A DNA stretch of 64,000 nucleotides from positions 30,258,501 through 30,322,500 of the forward strand of contig OX419761.1 in the NCBI GenBank assembly GCA_948567375.1, given 5' to 3'. The notes beneath the pieces were generated by a model, which was given only the letters and a program-made list of their open reading frames with translations, ran no database searches and was not told the DNA's origin. Below are positions 25,001 through 35,170 of the stretch, one piece after another; position 1 is the first letter of the stretch, and the number at the start of each line of letters is the position of its first letter. Source of the DNA: Lunularia cruciata (Eukaryota > Streptophyta > Marchantiopsida > Lunulariales > Lunulariaceae). Both the position numbers and the translations under genes were made by a program.

Positions 25001-26018
25001 CTTCCTTTGAGGAGTTACTCTTTGCTATATAATAGAGAGAAGGTGCTTCTTTAGGGCATAGGAGTTTGAGTGTGAAGCTTGCATTTTCTCTTTTGTATCT
25101 CTTTTGGAGAGTTCTCTTTTCCTTGGAGTACTACATTTAGGGATGTTATATATGATGGTCAAAGTAATTTAGATAGAAGTATCATCAAAAGAGTACTTCC
25201 ATAATAGGGTAGAGGTTGAAATACCTTAAAAAATTTAGAGCCAATTTTGGAGGCCTAAGCAAATGAATTAAGCCTTGAAAAATAGGAATAATCTTCCTCC
25301 AAAGGAACATGTATTTCCTTCTTCCTCCTTGTTTGTCTTGTTGAGATCTTTCCAATGGTATCTCATCCATGTTGTTTTGAGCTTCCTACAAGAAGATTCA
25401 CTAAAAATTCCCTTTAGTTAAACTTGCTTGACCAACCAAATAGGACAAGGATCAACATGTCACCAATCCAATCAGCTAATCTAAGGGTGGAGCTTGTTGA
25501 CATGTCACCAATCCATGTATTTAATCCAAAGGTGTAGCTCCTTTTGACTTGATCCTCTTTGCTATATAATAAAGACAAGTTGGTCCTTTGAGGTATCAGA
25601 GTATTGAGGAATGAAACCTTGTATTTCTCTTGTGTTTATCTTAGTGTTTCTGATGTCCTTGGGACATTACAAGTATCCATGTACATTTGGTAAAACACTT
25701 CTATCTTAGAATTTGTTGCCAATGATCTTCTATCCACAAAATAGAATTTTCTCTAAAGATTTTGTTACTCATATTGGTGTTATCTTGGATGTCCTCTAGC
25801 AAGGATACATTTGAAAAGATCCAATCCCACAATAAGAATTCTAGTTTCATACTCTATATGTAATCCAATTGGCAATATAAGCCCCACTCAAAATTTTTGG
25901 GTAGTTTGTAGGCAATCTCTTTAGGTTTCACTTGTCTTACCTTGTCCTTCACTATCACAAAATTTGTGGTGTCAAAGCTAGATTAGTTGAACGTTGGAGT
26001 AGTAGTGTTGGTAGTCAT
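22090..26018 (-). pseudogene. Decayed minus-strand gene, product unrecognised, coiled-coil C-terminal half
   Basis: On the minus strand an ATG at 26018 opens a frame starting MTTNTTTPTFN that runs, with scattered stops and a few frameshifts, to about 22.1 kb. It is interrupted by an LTR at 24482-25671. Removing that LTR and one 5-bp duplication restores the same frame across the junction, so this was one coding unit of roughly 900 codons. Visible segments include FVIVKDKVRQVKPKEIAYKL (about 25.95 kb), WEVEKWIQDKGSQGSYPMNL (about 24.4 kb), NQAILEQEKYLTRKG (about 23.83 kb) and an acidic MEEEEEEDIPISN (23632). Lys/Glu-rich helical stretches such as NELNEAKKRIEEEVN follow (about 23.04 kb), with an internally repeated KEKDKILGKFQKDKLLQ-like unit. 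I do not recognise the family; it may be a transposon-borne or host gene. Confidence 0.6.
24482..25671 (+). mobile_element. Old LTR-A family LTR(s), 1.5 copies in tandem
   Basis: Begins TGTAATACC and ends CATTACA, like the LTR of element E. It shares the internal words GAGTACTTCTACTAATAGG and TTTTGGAGGCCTAA. Flanks GGTAT (24477-24481) and AGTAT (25672-25676) are a target-site duplication with one change. The stretch is longer than the family's 741 bp because a second, 5'-truncated LTR begins after about 25140. It splits the minus-strand pseudogene. Confidence 0.75.
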
Positions 26019-27868
26019 ACGTATTTTGATAATTACTCATGGACTACTTGTTGATGGTTCAATTTCATGTTTAGGGTACTAATCACATGGTAGGACCCGC
26101 TGTCATTTGCACCATTTGCACCATCGGATGTGTTGTTAGCATGACCGTTAGGGCTAAAGACCTAGGTCAAAATCATAGGTGTACTTTTGAAGTGTAGCTC
26201 CAAAGAGCTCACTTCTTTGATATTGAGCCTTTGAGTTCCTGGCTATGGTAGATAGAGGCCGATGAGCATCACTTGGAGTCTCTTAGCTAGAGTGGGTGTG
26301 GCTTGATTATAATCAATGCCTAATTGTTGGCAGAGTGATTAGGTGAATGATCAAGTACTAATCTATTTGAGTGCGATTCAAGTTGATGAAGAACTTATTA
26401 CATTAGAGAACTAAGAGTCAAGGGGAAATTGGGTGCAAGAACTGAGGGTGTTGGTCGTATCTCCAAGCTTGGGTGATTGTTTGTACCTTGATAGTGGTTA
26501 AGATTTCCCTAAGAGTGATCATGTGTAGAAGCTTTTTGTGAATTGATGCAAATTTGGCAATGGTGTAAACAATGTGCGGAACTGCTAGCCAAATTTTTGA
26601 GAATAGAGTCAATTTCAGACAATAGTGTTTGATTTGAGCCTAGGAGGTGAAATTGGGGCTAATTTGGTGCAAGTTGAGCTTGAAATGAAAAATTGAAAGT
26701 GGCATTGGGAACACATCTCCTTGAATTAGGATTTGGAGATCCCCATCCTTCCAATTTGGCTTGAGTGGAGATTTAACAGAGAAGTTAATGGTCAACCAAC
26801 TGTAGAGGAGTTACATCAGCTTTGGTGGAGGAATTACATTAAATTTATGCTAGATTTTGGCCAAATTTAGAGAGGGTTTGAATTGGCAAGAAGAAAGAAC
26901 TCATTTGGCTGAATTCTGGCATTTAGAGGCTTCAAAGCATATGGCAATGGGCTATGAAGGGCCAACTTACTACCATGAGGCTAGCTAGTTTAGATAAGTT
27001 TTGTTGATCGTTATTTGGCAAAATATGCCCACCCTTTTAGATTATATGCAATAGGGTTTGAACCCCAAATCTTTGGTTCATAGATTGGTGCCCTAGCCAA
27101 CTGGCCCACCTTCACTTTTTGTCCTGGTAACTATTCTGTTGATACCTATGCACATGTAGCTTTGGCTAGGAGAGGCAATTTGATCCCATTCTTGGTGATC
27201 CTTGTAGCTTAGGAAGTAGATAGACACTCCTATTATATCAGATGCCAAATGGTGGCAAAGTCAGTCTGATGTTGATTTATGAGATGAAAGGTTTGGTTTA
27301 GACTTCTTTTGATTGGACCCCCTTCCATTCTTTGCTTTTTTTTGTGCACCATATTTGTGTGAGGTACCTTCACTTTAGAGCATTAGTGATTTGGTATGCT
27401 CTCAATAGTGAGGTTGGAGTGATGACTAGTCAGACTACTTGTGTTTCTCTCCTATGAGGCAAAAGGTGATGACTTATAGATTGTGAGAGTGCATGTTGTG
27501 ATGGTAGGATATAGGTCTCCTTTTCCCCTAGTATAGTTGTCTTCATTACAACTACATTAGTAGGTGGTGTTCAGTTGGTGTTGGCATTTGTTGATGTTTA
27601 GTTGGTGTTGGCACTTGGTGGTGATTCTTGGTGGGGTACTTGTAGTGGTCACAATTTCAATTTGAGTTACTTTGTCATGACTGAGTTCTTTGGGGATTCC
27701 CAAGGAGATATCATGGTAGTATGCAATGGGTTTACTTGAAGTGGCACTTGGTATCATCTTGTATCTCAAGTCCCAATGAAAGAGAAGATTGACTCTAAGT
27801 TGGAGTTTAATAAAGGAGGTAGTTCAATTTAGAGTGCACTTGGTGTGTCTTTATTGTTGTTATAGAAC
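26019..27868. other. Low-information repeat-derived DNA
   Basis: No sustained coding on either strand. It contains a short GT-rich repeat (27567-27625, GTTGGTGTTGGCA twice) and the tRNA-like sequence listed separately. It may be leader sequence of the gag remnant that follows. Confidence 0.35.
27040..27110 (-). tRNA. tRNA-like sequence with Pol III A and B boxes (SINE head or tRNA pseudogene)
   Basis: Read on the minus strand, the sequence starts GGTGGGCCAGTTGGCTAGG, which fits an A box. About 30 nt later comes GGGGTTCAAACCC, which fits a TPsiC arm and B box. Between them lies an AATCT/AGATT arm in the anticodon-stem position, with a 9-nt loop. The 3' acceptor strand that should pair with GGTGGGC is not in place, so this is not an intact tRNA gene. 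A tRNA-derived SINE head is the most likely reading. No poly(A) tail was delimited. Confidence 0.45.
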
Positions 27869-29690
27869 ATGGATGAGATTTATGGGTCCTCCAAAGGCGC
27901 TAAGCACTACTCTGGTATAATGGGTACCCGTGAGTTGGATGACTTCATCCAAGAGTTTGATAATTGGTGTGATCTATAAGAGATATGAAACTCAACTTTG
28001 TTCTGTAACACCCATTTGTGCATGTGTGTGGTATTGTGATATTTAGCTTGGTATTACAAGTACTTAAGAGATATTATTTATATAGAGATAAAGGATGGTT
28101 CTATATTAGTCATGGTTAGCTAAAGTTAGTCATAGCTAAGATAGATGGGACCTTACTTTAGAGGAAGTAGAAAAGATGAGCACCACTATTTTGGATTTTA
28201 GTGTGTTGACTTGGTATTATTCCTAGGTGTTTGGCTTTGATGAAAGAGTTGAGAACTCTTGGGTCCGCAAGCCTTTTTGTTTTGGATTCTTCTTTAGTCC
28301 AAGGATAGCCCATGTGAAGGAATCCTTGACGTAGTGGTTGGGTCAAGATAAGACCACATGCTTGGGAGAATATGCCCATGTGAATGGATATTCCTTTCTA
28401 CTTTTTGACTTTACTTGACTTTTAGTCTAGTAACTTGAGTTACTATGGTAACTAGTAACTTTGGTCCGTAACTATTTCACAAGTATATAAACAAGGGGTG
28501 AGGAGGTACTCATCATCCTTTCATTTGCAACTATCTCTCTCATTGAGTTCTCTAGTGAGCAATGTCTTGAGTCTTGGAGTGTTAGCCTTGGAGGAGTATG
28601 ATGGAGTTGGGGTTCCTTGCCTTCTTAGTCCATGGTGCGCTACCATAATAGCCATCAGAGGTTCATCCTGAGTGAGAGACAGGCCGGCTCACAGTTCATA
28701 CCCTTCATGTCATGTTTTAGCATTAGAAGGTCTACCAATGGATGACTATCATGAATTTAGGAGAGCTCACTTGGAAGAGATCAAGCTATAGAGATAGTAT
28801 TGGTCTCCAAACTACATCTCTATCACTTTAGGCTTGGTTGCTAGGGGTAAATCAGTAATAGTGATGAGTTCTAGCTCTAGTAGAATTGGTGTATCTATTG
28901 GGGGTGCACTAGTTGGAGATGGTGCTACTACCAATAGAGGAACCACTATAGGAGTTGGTGTAATACCAGGGTTTAACTCCATGGTGGAGTTCTTTTAGTG
29001 CTTGAGACAAAACTACCATGGAGTGCAGACTAACAAGCTGAGGAGCTTATAAGAGTTCCAAAGGAAAGCTAGAGAGAGCTTACGCAAGGCATATACTTGT
29101 ATGAGATGGCTGATCAGTTTCACTCAGGGAGTTACTAAGGTCCAAGTAGTCCATTTTTGGTATGGGATCCTAGATAGGGAGTTGCAATGTAAAGTACATG
29201 ATGCTACATTGTTATAGGCTACTTACCTACTTTGGCTGTAGTCTTTAGTTTGGCTGAGCGCATTGAACTCAACATGATGGAAGAGAGAGTGGTGACATTT
29301 TCACTTAGTAGGAAGACTTTATCCACAACTATTACTTCTTTTGGAGTGCACTATGCCATGTTGGCTTCCAAGGACAGCCCAAATCTTATGGAGTAAGTGG
29401 AGGGCCTAGTGTAGCTAGACCCTTACTTTCATTTTCAGGTCAATAGTAGCCAATGAGTGGCGGTGTTGCTTGTAGGACTTGTGGTAGACCTCACCACAAG
29501 AGAGAGTGCACTTAGGGCAGAAGACATGATACCTTTAGTGCATCACATCTAGCACAAAGATAGTGTGACCGTTGCCATAGATTTGGTCACACTAGTGACT
29601 GATGCTTTGACCTTCACCTGAATTACGGAGTGGTAGGGCTGATATGGCAGGTCGTAGAGGAGCTTGAGGTCATGGAGGATTGTGAGCCGG
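27869..29690 (+). pseudogene. Gypsy-type gag remnant (element G), two zinc knuckles
   Basis: An ATG at 27869 starts MDEIYGSSKGAKHYSG and continues as a gag-like helical frame (ELDDFIQEFDNWCDL). After the nested solo LTR at 28004-28693 the gag core is recognisable (AYTCMRWLISFTQGVTKVQ, about 29080-29140). Two CCHC-like knuckles follow: CRTCGRPHHKREC (about 29470) and CDRCHRFGHTSD-stop-C (about 29570-29605). Several in-frame stops are present. The frame is cut at 29690 by the LTR of element B. No protease or pol of this element is seen. Confidence 0.7.
28004..28693 (+). mobile_element. Solo LTR-B, plus orientation
   Basis: TGTAACACCC ... GGCTCACA, 690 bp, with a TATA-type sequence TATATAAAC near 28483. 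GTTC directly precedes (28000-28003) and follows (28694-28697), a 4-bp target-site duplication. The same family occurs in minus orientation at 29691-36020 (split by D) and at 50113-50817. Confidence 0.85.
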
Positions 29691-29884
29691 CTTGTCTCTC
29701 ACTCAGGATGAACCTCTGATGGCTATTATGGTAGTGCAACATGGACTAAGAAGGCAAGGAACCCCAACTCCATCATAATCCTCTAAGGCTTCCACTCCAA
29801 GACTCAAGACATTGCTCACTAGAGAACTCAATGAGAGAGAGATAGTTGCAAATGAAAGGATGATGAGTATCTCCTCACCCCTTG

Positions 29885-30307
29885 TGTAACAATATGGAGT
29901 TTAGTGACGAAGTTAATCGGGCTTACGAAGTAGAGAATAAGACAAAATAGCCTAGAATATTCTAGAAGCATCTAAGAAGCTTCTTAGGAAGCTTCCCAAC
30001 TAGTTAACTTGCGCCCTAAGCAGGTAGCTTCTAGAAGGAAGCTTCTAGAAGCTTCTAACTAGCTTAGCTTGCACGCCAAGTAGGTGGCTTCTAGAAGGAA
30101 GCTTCTTGAGAAGCTTCCTAGTTAACTTGGCTTGCACTCCAAGAAAGCGGCTCAAGGAAGCTTCTTGAGAAGCTTCAAGGGTCTTGTATGCTACTTATAA
30201 ATACCAAGGCCGAAGCTCATGCTAGGCATTCGGAGTTTTCCCTCATTCAAGTGTCCCAATGTGAATTTCCATTCTCCTATTTCTCTTCTCGGTTTTGGTC
30301 TTTTACA
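29885..30307 (+). repeat. 5' LTR of element D (423 bp)
   Basis: TGTAAC ... TTTTACA, with terminal TG/CA. It holds five heat-shock-element clusters and a TATAAATA box. It differs from the 3' LTR at four positions near its right end. Confidence 0.95.
29955..30203 (+). promoter_or_regulatory. Heat-shock-element array plus TATA box in 5' LTR of D
   Basis: Alternating GAA/TTC modules at 2-nt spacing, the binding pattern of heat-shock factors. HSE1 is 29955-29967 (GAATATTCTAGAA). HSE2 is 29976-29995. HSE3 is 30029-30055 and includes the perfect four-module GAAGCTTCTAGAAGCTTC at 30038-30055. HSE4 is 30089-30117 and HSE5 is 30157-30176. A TATAAATA box follows at 30196-30203, 20 bp after the last module. 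Modules and spacing are read directly; heat-induced transcription is inferred by analogy with heat-responsive plant retrotransposons such as ONSEN. Confidence 0.8.
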
Positions 30308-30308
30308 T

Positions 30309-30320
30309 TGGTATCAGAGC
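30309..30320 (+). other. Primer-binding site of D (tRNA-Met type)
   Basis: TGGTATCAGAGC one base after the LTR end, the usual plant LTR-retrotransposon primer site complementary to initiator tRNA-Met. Confidence 0.95.
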
Positions 30321-30329
30321 AGGAATGGG

Positions 30330-30545
30330 ATGGATGGAATTTATGGACCACCAAATCCACTTCCGCCAAACCATTGGGACTTTCATGTCCAGATATTACC
30401 AAAGCATCGTTTCACACAGTTCATCACCTCACGCTTTGGGCAGGATTTTCTACATATGATCACCGTGTCAGAGGAACCCTTGATACTTCCAGTTGTGACT
30501 TATGGAGAACGGTGGATGTGTTGTATCTATGTGTTAATCAACTAG
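30330..30545 (+). CDS. Pre-gag small ORF of D (71 aa), unknown function
   Basis: An intact 71-codon frame starts 10 nt after the primer-binding site, in the context GGATGGGATGGATGGAATT. It is related to two small frames at the same place in element E. Shared features are NPLPPN near the start, a central FGQDF followed by a hydrophobic MI, and a C-terminal ILPVV then IYVL. It lies in the same frame as gag but is separated from it by stops over 33 nt. It could be a separate small protein, a detached N-terminal gag domain, or a translational regulator of gag. No family is recognised. Confidence 0.55.
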   Translation: MDGIYGPPNPLPPNHWDFHVQILPKHRFTQFITSRFGQDFLHMITVSEEPLILPVVTYGERWMCCIYVLIN

Positions 30546-30578
30546 ATAAATTGAGGGTAGTGGATTAGGGTAGTAGCA

Positions 30579-31478
30579 ATGGCCGCAATACCGGATGTTA
30601 TCCTTGCAATGCAACAACAAATCAAGCATCTTACTCGATTGTTGGATGAACGAGACCAGCAACGACGAGAATAGATAGACAAAGCGCCAGTTCGAGATGG
30701 AGAAGATCGCATTCGATTTCCGAAACCCAAGGTGTTTGAAGGCAAGAATGTTCCAAGCACAGTGGAGAATTTTGTGTTTGACTGTGAACGTTACTTTGAA
30801 GCCACCAATCTTCAAGACGAGCGGAAACAAATTCTCTTGGCTTCTAGCCAGTTGGATGGCGTGACAAAACTTTGGTGGCGATTCCGAGTAGAAAGAGCTG
30901 AACGACAAATTGTTACACCAATTTTGACATGGGCAGAATTCAAGGATGCAATACTTGGTCGATTTCAGACTATAAATGCCACCCGAGCTGCACGAGATAA
31001 ATTGGCGGAGTTGAGGCAGATTGGTTCGGTGAGAAGCTACATCACACAATTTCAGAATATCATCATGCAAATTCCAGATATCCAAGAAGGTGAAGTTCTG
31101 GATTGATTTGTGCGAGGATTGAAGTCACAAACCAGATTGGAGGTGACCATGCGAGAGCCACAGAACGTAGAAGAAGCCATGCAATTGGCTGAGCGTTTTG
31201 ATTCCTTAGTTGCAACAACTTGGTCTCGACCTTGACCTACACAAAACCTACCCGTACCACAAGTGGAAGAACCGGTACCAATGGAGATTGATGCTATCCA
31301 GCAAAGACCACTTGGCACAGCAGATAGAGAAAGATTACGACAAAATGGAGGTTGCTTTTATTGTCGCCAGTTGGGGCATCGCATTGCTGAATGTCCACTC
31401 AAGAATGGACGACCTCGACAAGTTGCCCAAGTGGAGGTTGTGGAGCGGAATGATCCGGGAAACGAGGAATCCCAATAG
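30579..31478 (+). pseudogene. gag of D with CCHC zinc knuckle, three internal stops
   Basis: Starts at ATG 30579 (MAAIPDVILAMQQQIKHL). The retrotransposon gag core spans about 30750-31100 (DCERYFEATNL, LWWRFRVERA, YITQFQNIIMQIPDI). A zinc knuckle CFYCRQLGHRIAEC near 31350-31390 fits CX2CX4HX4C. In-frame stops lie at 30672 (TAG), 31104 (TGA) and 31233 (TGA), and the frame ends at 31476-31478. Each is one C-to-T (or G-to-A) change from a sense codon. Gag packages the RNA in virus-like particles. This copy could give full-length protein only by readthrough. Confidence 0.85.
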
Positions 31479-31504
31479 GAGATTTCGAGCCGCCTACTGG
31501 GAGC

Positions 31505-34500
31505 TTGATTAGTTCCAATGGGATTGAAGGCTCGACCTATGCAAGTTTGCTTCACTTGCAAGGTATGATATCTAATCGGGGTTGTAGAATTTTGGTTGAT
31601 TCTGGAAGTTCAGAGAATTGCATGTCTATGCAAGTGGCAAAGGAATTGGGTATTCCTATCAGGCCAGTGATTGGAAGTAGTTTGATGATGGCGGATGGTA
31701 GAAAGGGTTCTGCATTCCGCACCTTGCATCCTGTTACCTTCAAGATTGGGAAGGAGTATTTGGAGTGAATGAGGTTCGTAGTGGCACCTCTACATTATGA
31801 TATCATTCTAGGTCTACCTTGGCTTGAATGTCATAAGGTTCAATTTGATTGGACCCGACACCAAATTCAAGTACAACACCAAGGTAGGAATTTTTGATTA
31901 GGTTGTCTGGCACCTCTGAGTAAGACACCTAAGAATAGTCAGTCCCAAGATGGGAAGTTTGTCGAGAAGGTAGCCATAGAGCGAATCTGGAAGGGAGATG
32001 AGTCCCAAGATGGGAAGTTTGCCAGGAAGGCAACCATGGAGCAAGCTTGGAAGAGAGATGAGTCCCTAGAAGGGAAGTTTGTGAATGAAGCAGCCATAGA
32101 GCAAGCTTTGGAGGACAATAAGTCTGTATTCGCGGTGTGGATCAAGCCGATTGCACAAGAACAATCTGAGGAGGGCCAAGTGCCGCATCAAGCAATGGTT
32201 GATCGGATAGTTCAGGAGTTTGCAGATGTGTTTCCGGATGATCTGCCAAAGGGATTACCCTCCGATCGAGGTATGCCCTTCAAGATCAAGTTATTGCCAG
32301 GGAGTACTCCAGTGAGTAGACCAATCTATCGGCTCTCACCAATGGAGTTGGAGGAGTTGCGAACAACACTTACAGAGTTGTTGGAGAAGGATTTCATACG
32401 ACATAGTACCTCTCCGTGGGGAGCACCGGTACTATTTGTTCCAAAGAAGGATGGAGGACTTCGTTTCTGTATTGATTACCGTGGGCTCAATAAGCAAACC
32501 GTGAAGAATGCACATCCCTTACCTCGGATCGATGACCTGCTTGATCAACTAAGTGGAGCACGCTACTTTTCCAAGCTGGATCTTCGTAGCGGCTATTGGC
32601 AAATTCCTATTGAAGGAGAGGACGTGCAAAAGACTGCTTTTCGCACAAGGTATGGACATTTTGAGTGGAGAGTTCTACCTTTCGGACTCACTAATGCTCC
32701 AGCAGTCTTCATGGATCAGATGCATCAAGTGTTGGAGGGACTATTGGATCGGTCTGTGGTGGTGTTCTTAGATGATATCTTAATCTATAGCAGGACAGAG
32801 GCAGAACATGTGAATCATGTGCGAGAAGTCCTAAGACGACTACGACAGTAGAAATTTTACTACAAGAAGTCAAAGTGTGCTTTTTGGCAGAAGGAGGTTA
32901 CCTTCTTGGGTCATAAGATCTCATCAGAGGGGATCAAGATGGAAGAAGAGAAGATCAAGGCCATTACTGATTGGCCTACCCCAAAGGATGCTACAGAAGT
33001 ACAAGCATTCAATGGACTGGCCAGTTTTTACCGACGGTTCATCCACTATTATGCTCACGTGGCTGCACCATTGACTGACCTCTTGGGAAAGAACTCGAGC
33101 TTCTAGTGGACCACCAAGCATGAAGAAGCATTCCAGAAGTTAAAGCATATGGTGTCTCCAAGACCTATTCTTCAACCATATGATCATCAACTACCTTGTG
33201 TGGTTGATTTTGATGCTTCTAACTTTGCAATTGGAGCTGTGTTGCAACAAGAATTTCCAGATGGACTACATCCGATTGCCTTTGTGTCTCGCCGACTAAA
33301 TACAGCGGAAAGAAATTACTCTGCTTGAGATCGGGAACAACTTGCAATGGTATATGCCACCAAGGTATGGAGGCATTATCTCTTGGGGAAACAAGTGATC
33401 ATGCAAACTGATCACAAGCCATTGTTGCAGACCTTACACTTGGAGCACATGAAGAGCCGGCATCATCGATGGGAAGAGCAACTCCAATTGTTTGACATCA
33501 AACTTGAGTACAAACCAGGTTGGTTCCATGTCATTCCCGATGCTCTATCACGACGACCTGATTTGAAGGATCTTCCTTTTATCACGGCGGCAATTACAAC
33601 GGTGTCCATTGACCCTAAGGTCCACAATGAGTTTCAATCAGCTCTACAACAAGATCCCTTCTTCCAAATGGTACACGGTCGTCTGACAGCATGCGACAAG
33701 GAGTACAACACCTTCTCCTTCAAGGAAGGCCTTTTATTCCATGTAGACCAGATCTATGTTCCAGCCAAAGGTGATCTTCGACTAGTGCGCCTTCAAGAAG
33801 CCCATGATTTACCAATAGCTGGTCACATGGGAGTGGACAAGACCTTGGACACCTTCCAACGCCAATGGTGGTGGCCCAACATGACACGAGATGTTCGAGA
33901 CTTTGTCCGATCATGTGAGAGTTGCCAACGGAACAAGGCCAGCAACCAGAAGCCGAGTAGACTCCTTCAACCACTCGCCATTCCATCCGCTCGTTGGGAG
34001 CATGTGAGCTTGGATCTCATCACATCCTTGCCAAAGACAAAACAAGGACACACCGCAATTGTGGTGTTTGTGGATAAGCTTAGTAAGCAAATCCACTTGG
34101 CACCAACCTGTGATACCGTGGATGCTCCAACCTTAGCGCAAATCTACTTCGACAATGTCTTCAAGCATCATGGGATGCCACGTGTACTCATCTCTGACCG
34201 TGATCCTCGATTTACCGGGAAGTTTTGGCAAGCACTCTTCCAGATACTCGGCACCAAGCTTGCTTTGTCCACGGCCTATCATCCTCAAACTGATGGACAA
34301 ACCGAACGTGCCAATCGTACATTGGAGGATATGTTGCGGGCCTTTGTCAATGTCCACCATACCAACTGGGATGAATGTCTTGCAGCTGCAGAATTTGCCT
34401 ACAACAATTCCAAACAGGCAAGCACTGGATTTTCTCCCTTCTTTCTCAATTTTGGCCAAGATCCGCTTGTTCCAAATTCCCTTCTTGCTCCCCCTCCCTC

Positions 34501-35170
34501 TCACGTTCCTCATACTTCTACATTCTTGACCACTATATCCCAATCTCTCCAACAAGCCAAATCTCACCTCCTTGTTGCTCAAAATCGCCAAAAACAATAT
34601 GCAGACCATCATCGTCGTGATCTCACCTTTGAAGTTGGTGATAAAGTCATGCTATCCTCTAGTAACCTCCCTCTCCCACTTGATACCCAAGTTTGTAAAC
34701 TTGCTCCTAATTGGATAGGACCCTTTGATATCACCCACATTATCTCTCCTATTGCTTATCGTCTTGCCTTACCTTGTCACATGCGTATCCACCCTGTCTT
34801 TCACATTTCCAAGTTGAAACCCTTTGTTCCTAACCCTTCTTCCTTTTCCTCTTGAGTCCAACCTCCCCCTCTTCCTATCCCTATCAATGATCATGAGGAG
34901 TACAAAGTTGATCGTATCCTTGCGCGTCGCCATATTCAACGAGGCCGTCGCCAACACATGGAGTACAAGGTCCTTTGGAAAGGGTATCCCCTTCATGATG
35001 CCACATGGGAACCTCTTTCTCACCTCCAGAATGCACAGATGGCCATCAAGGAATTCGAAGCTTCACTGGAGACGAGGACGTCACCAACTAGCGGCGGGGG
35101 AATATGTAACAATATGGAGTTTAGTGACGAAGTTAATCGGGCTTACGAAGTAGAGAATAAGACAAAATAG
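31505..35170 (+). pseudogene. pol of D: protease, RT, RNase H, integrase, chromodomain; several stops
   Basis: One continuous frame, offset from gag, with no frameshift. Protease has ILVDSGSSENC (about 31590). RT runs about 32200-32850 with [10 protein letters not shown] (about 32760). RNase H (about 33190-33450) has DASNFAIGA, REQLA and TDHKPL. Integrase has the zinc-binding H...H...CESC part (about 33800-33930) and the core with ISDRDPRF and TDGQTERANRT, catalytic Glu present. The C-terminal chromodomain lies at about 34900-35035 (YKVDRIL ... YKVLWKGYP ... ATWEP), which targets integration to modified histones in chromoviruses. Stops at 31766, 31895, 32849, 33104, about 33327 and 34853 break the frame; each is explainable by single transitions. 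The last open segment runs into the 3' LTR. Confidence 0.88.
31941..32120 (+). repeat. 60-bp triplication in the protease-RT linker of D
   Basis: Three in-frame 60-bp units at 31941, 32001 and 32061, each beginning AGTCCC(A/T)AGA(T/A)GGGAAG. They encode 20-residue units starting SQDGKF, SQDGKF and SLEGKF and ending WKGDE, WKRDE and LEDNK. The third is the most diverged. The array lies between the protease and RT domains, where length tolerance is expected. Confidence 0.9.

Noticed and set aside
27869-27990. Similarity of G gag start MDEIYGSS to the D small ORF start MDGIYGPP
   Set aside because: The match stops after eight residues and the downstream sequence is unrelated gag, so chance is likely.
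34133-34612. 159-codon minus-strand frame in element D
   Set aside because: Antisense to the integrase coding region; no independent support.
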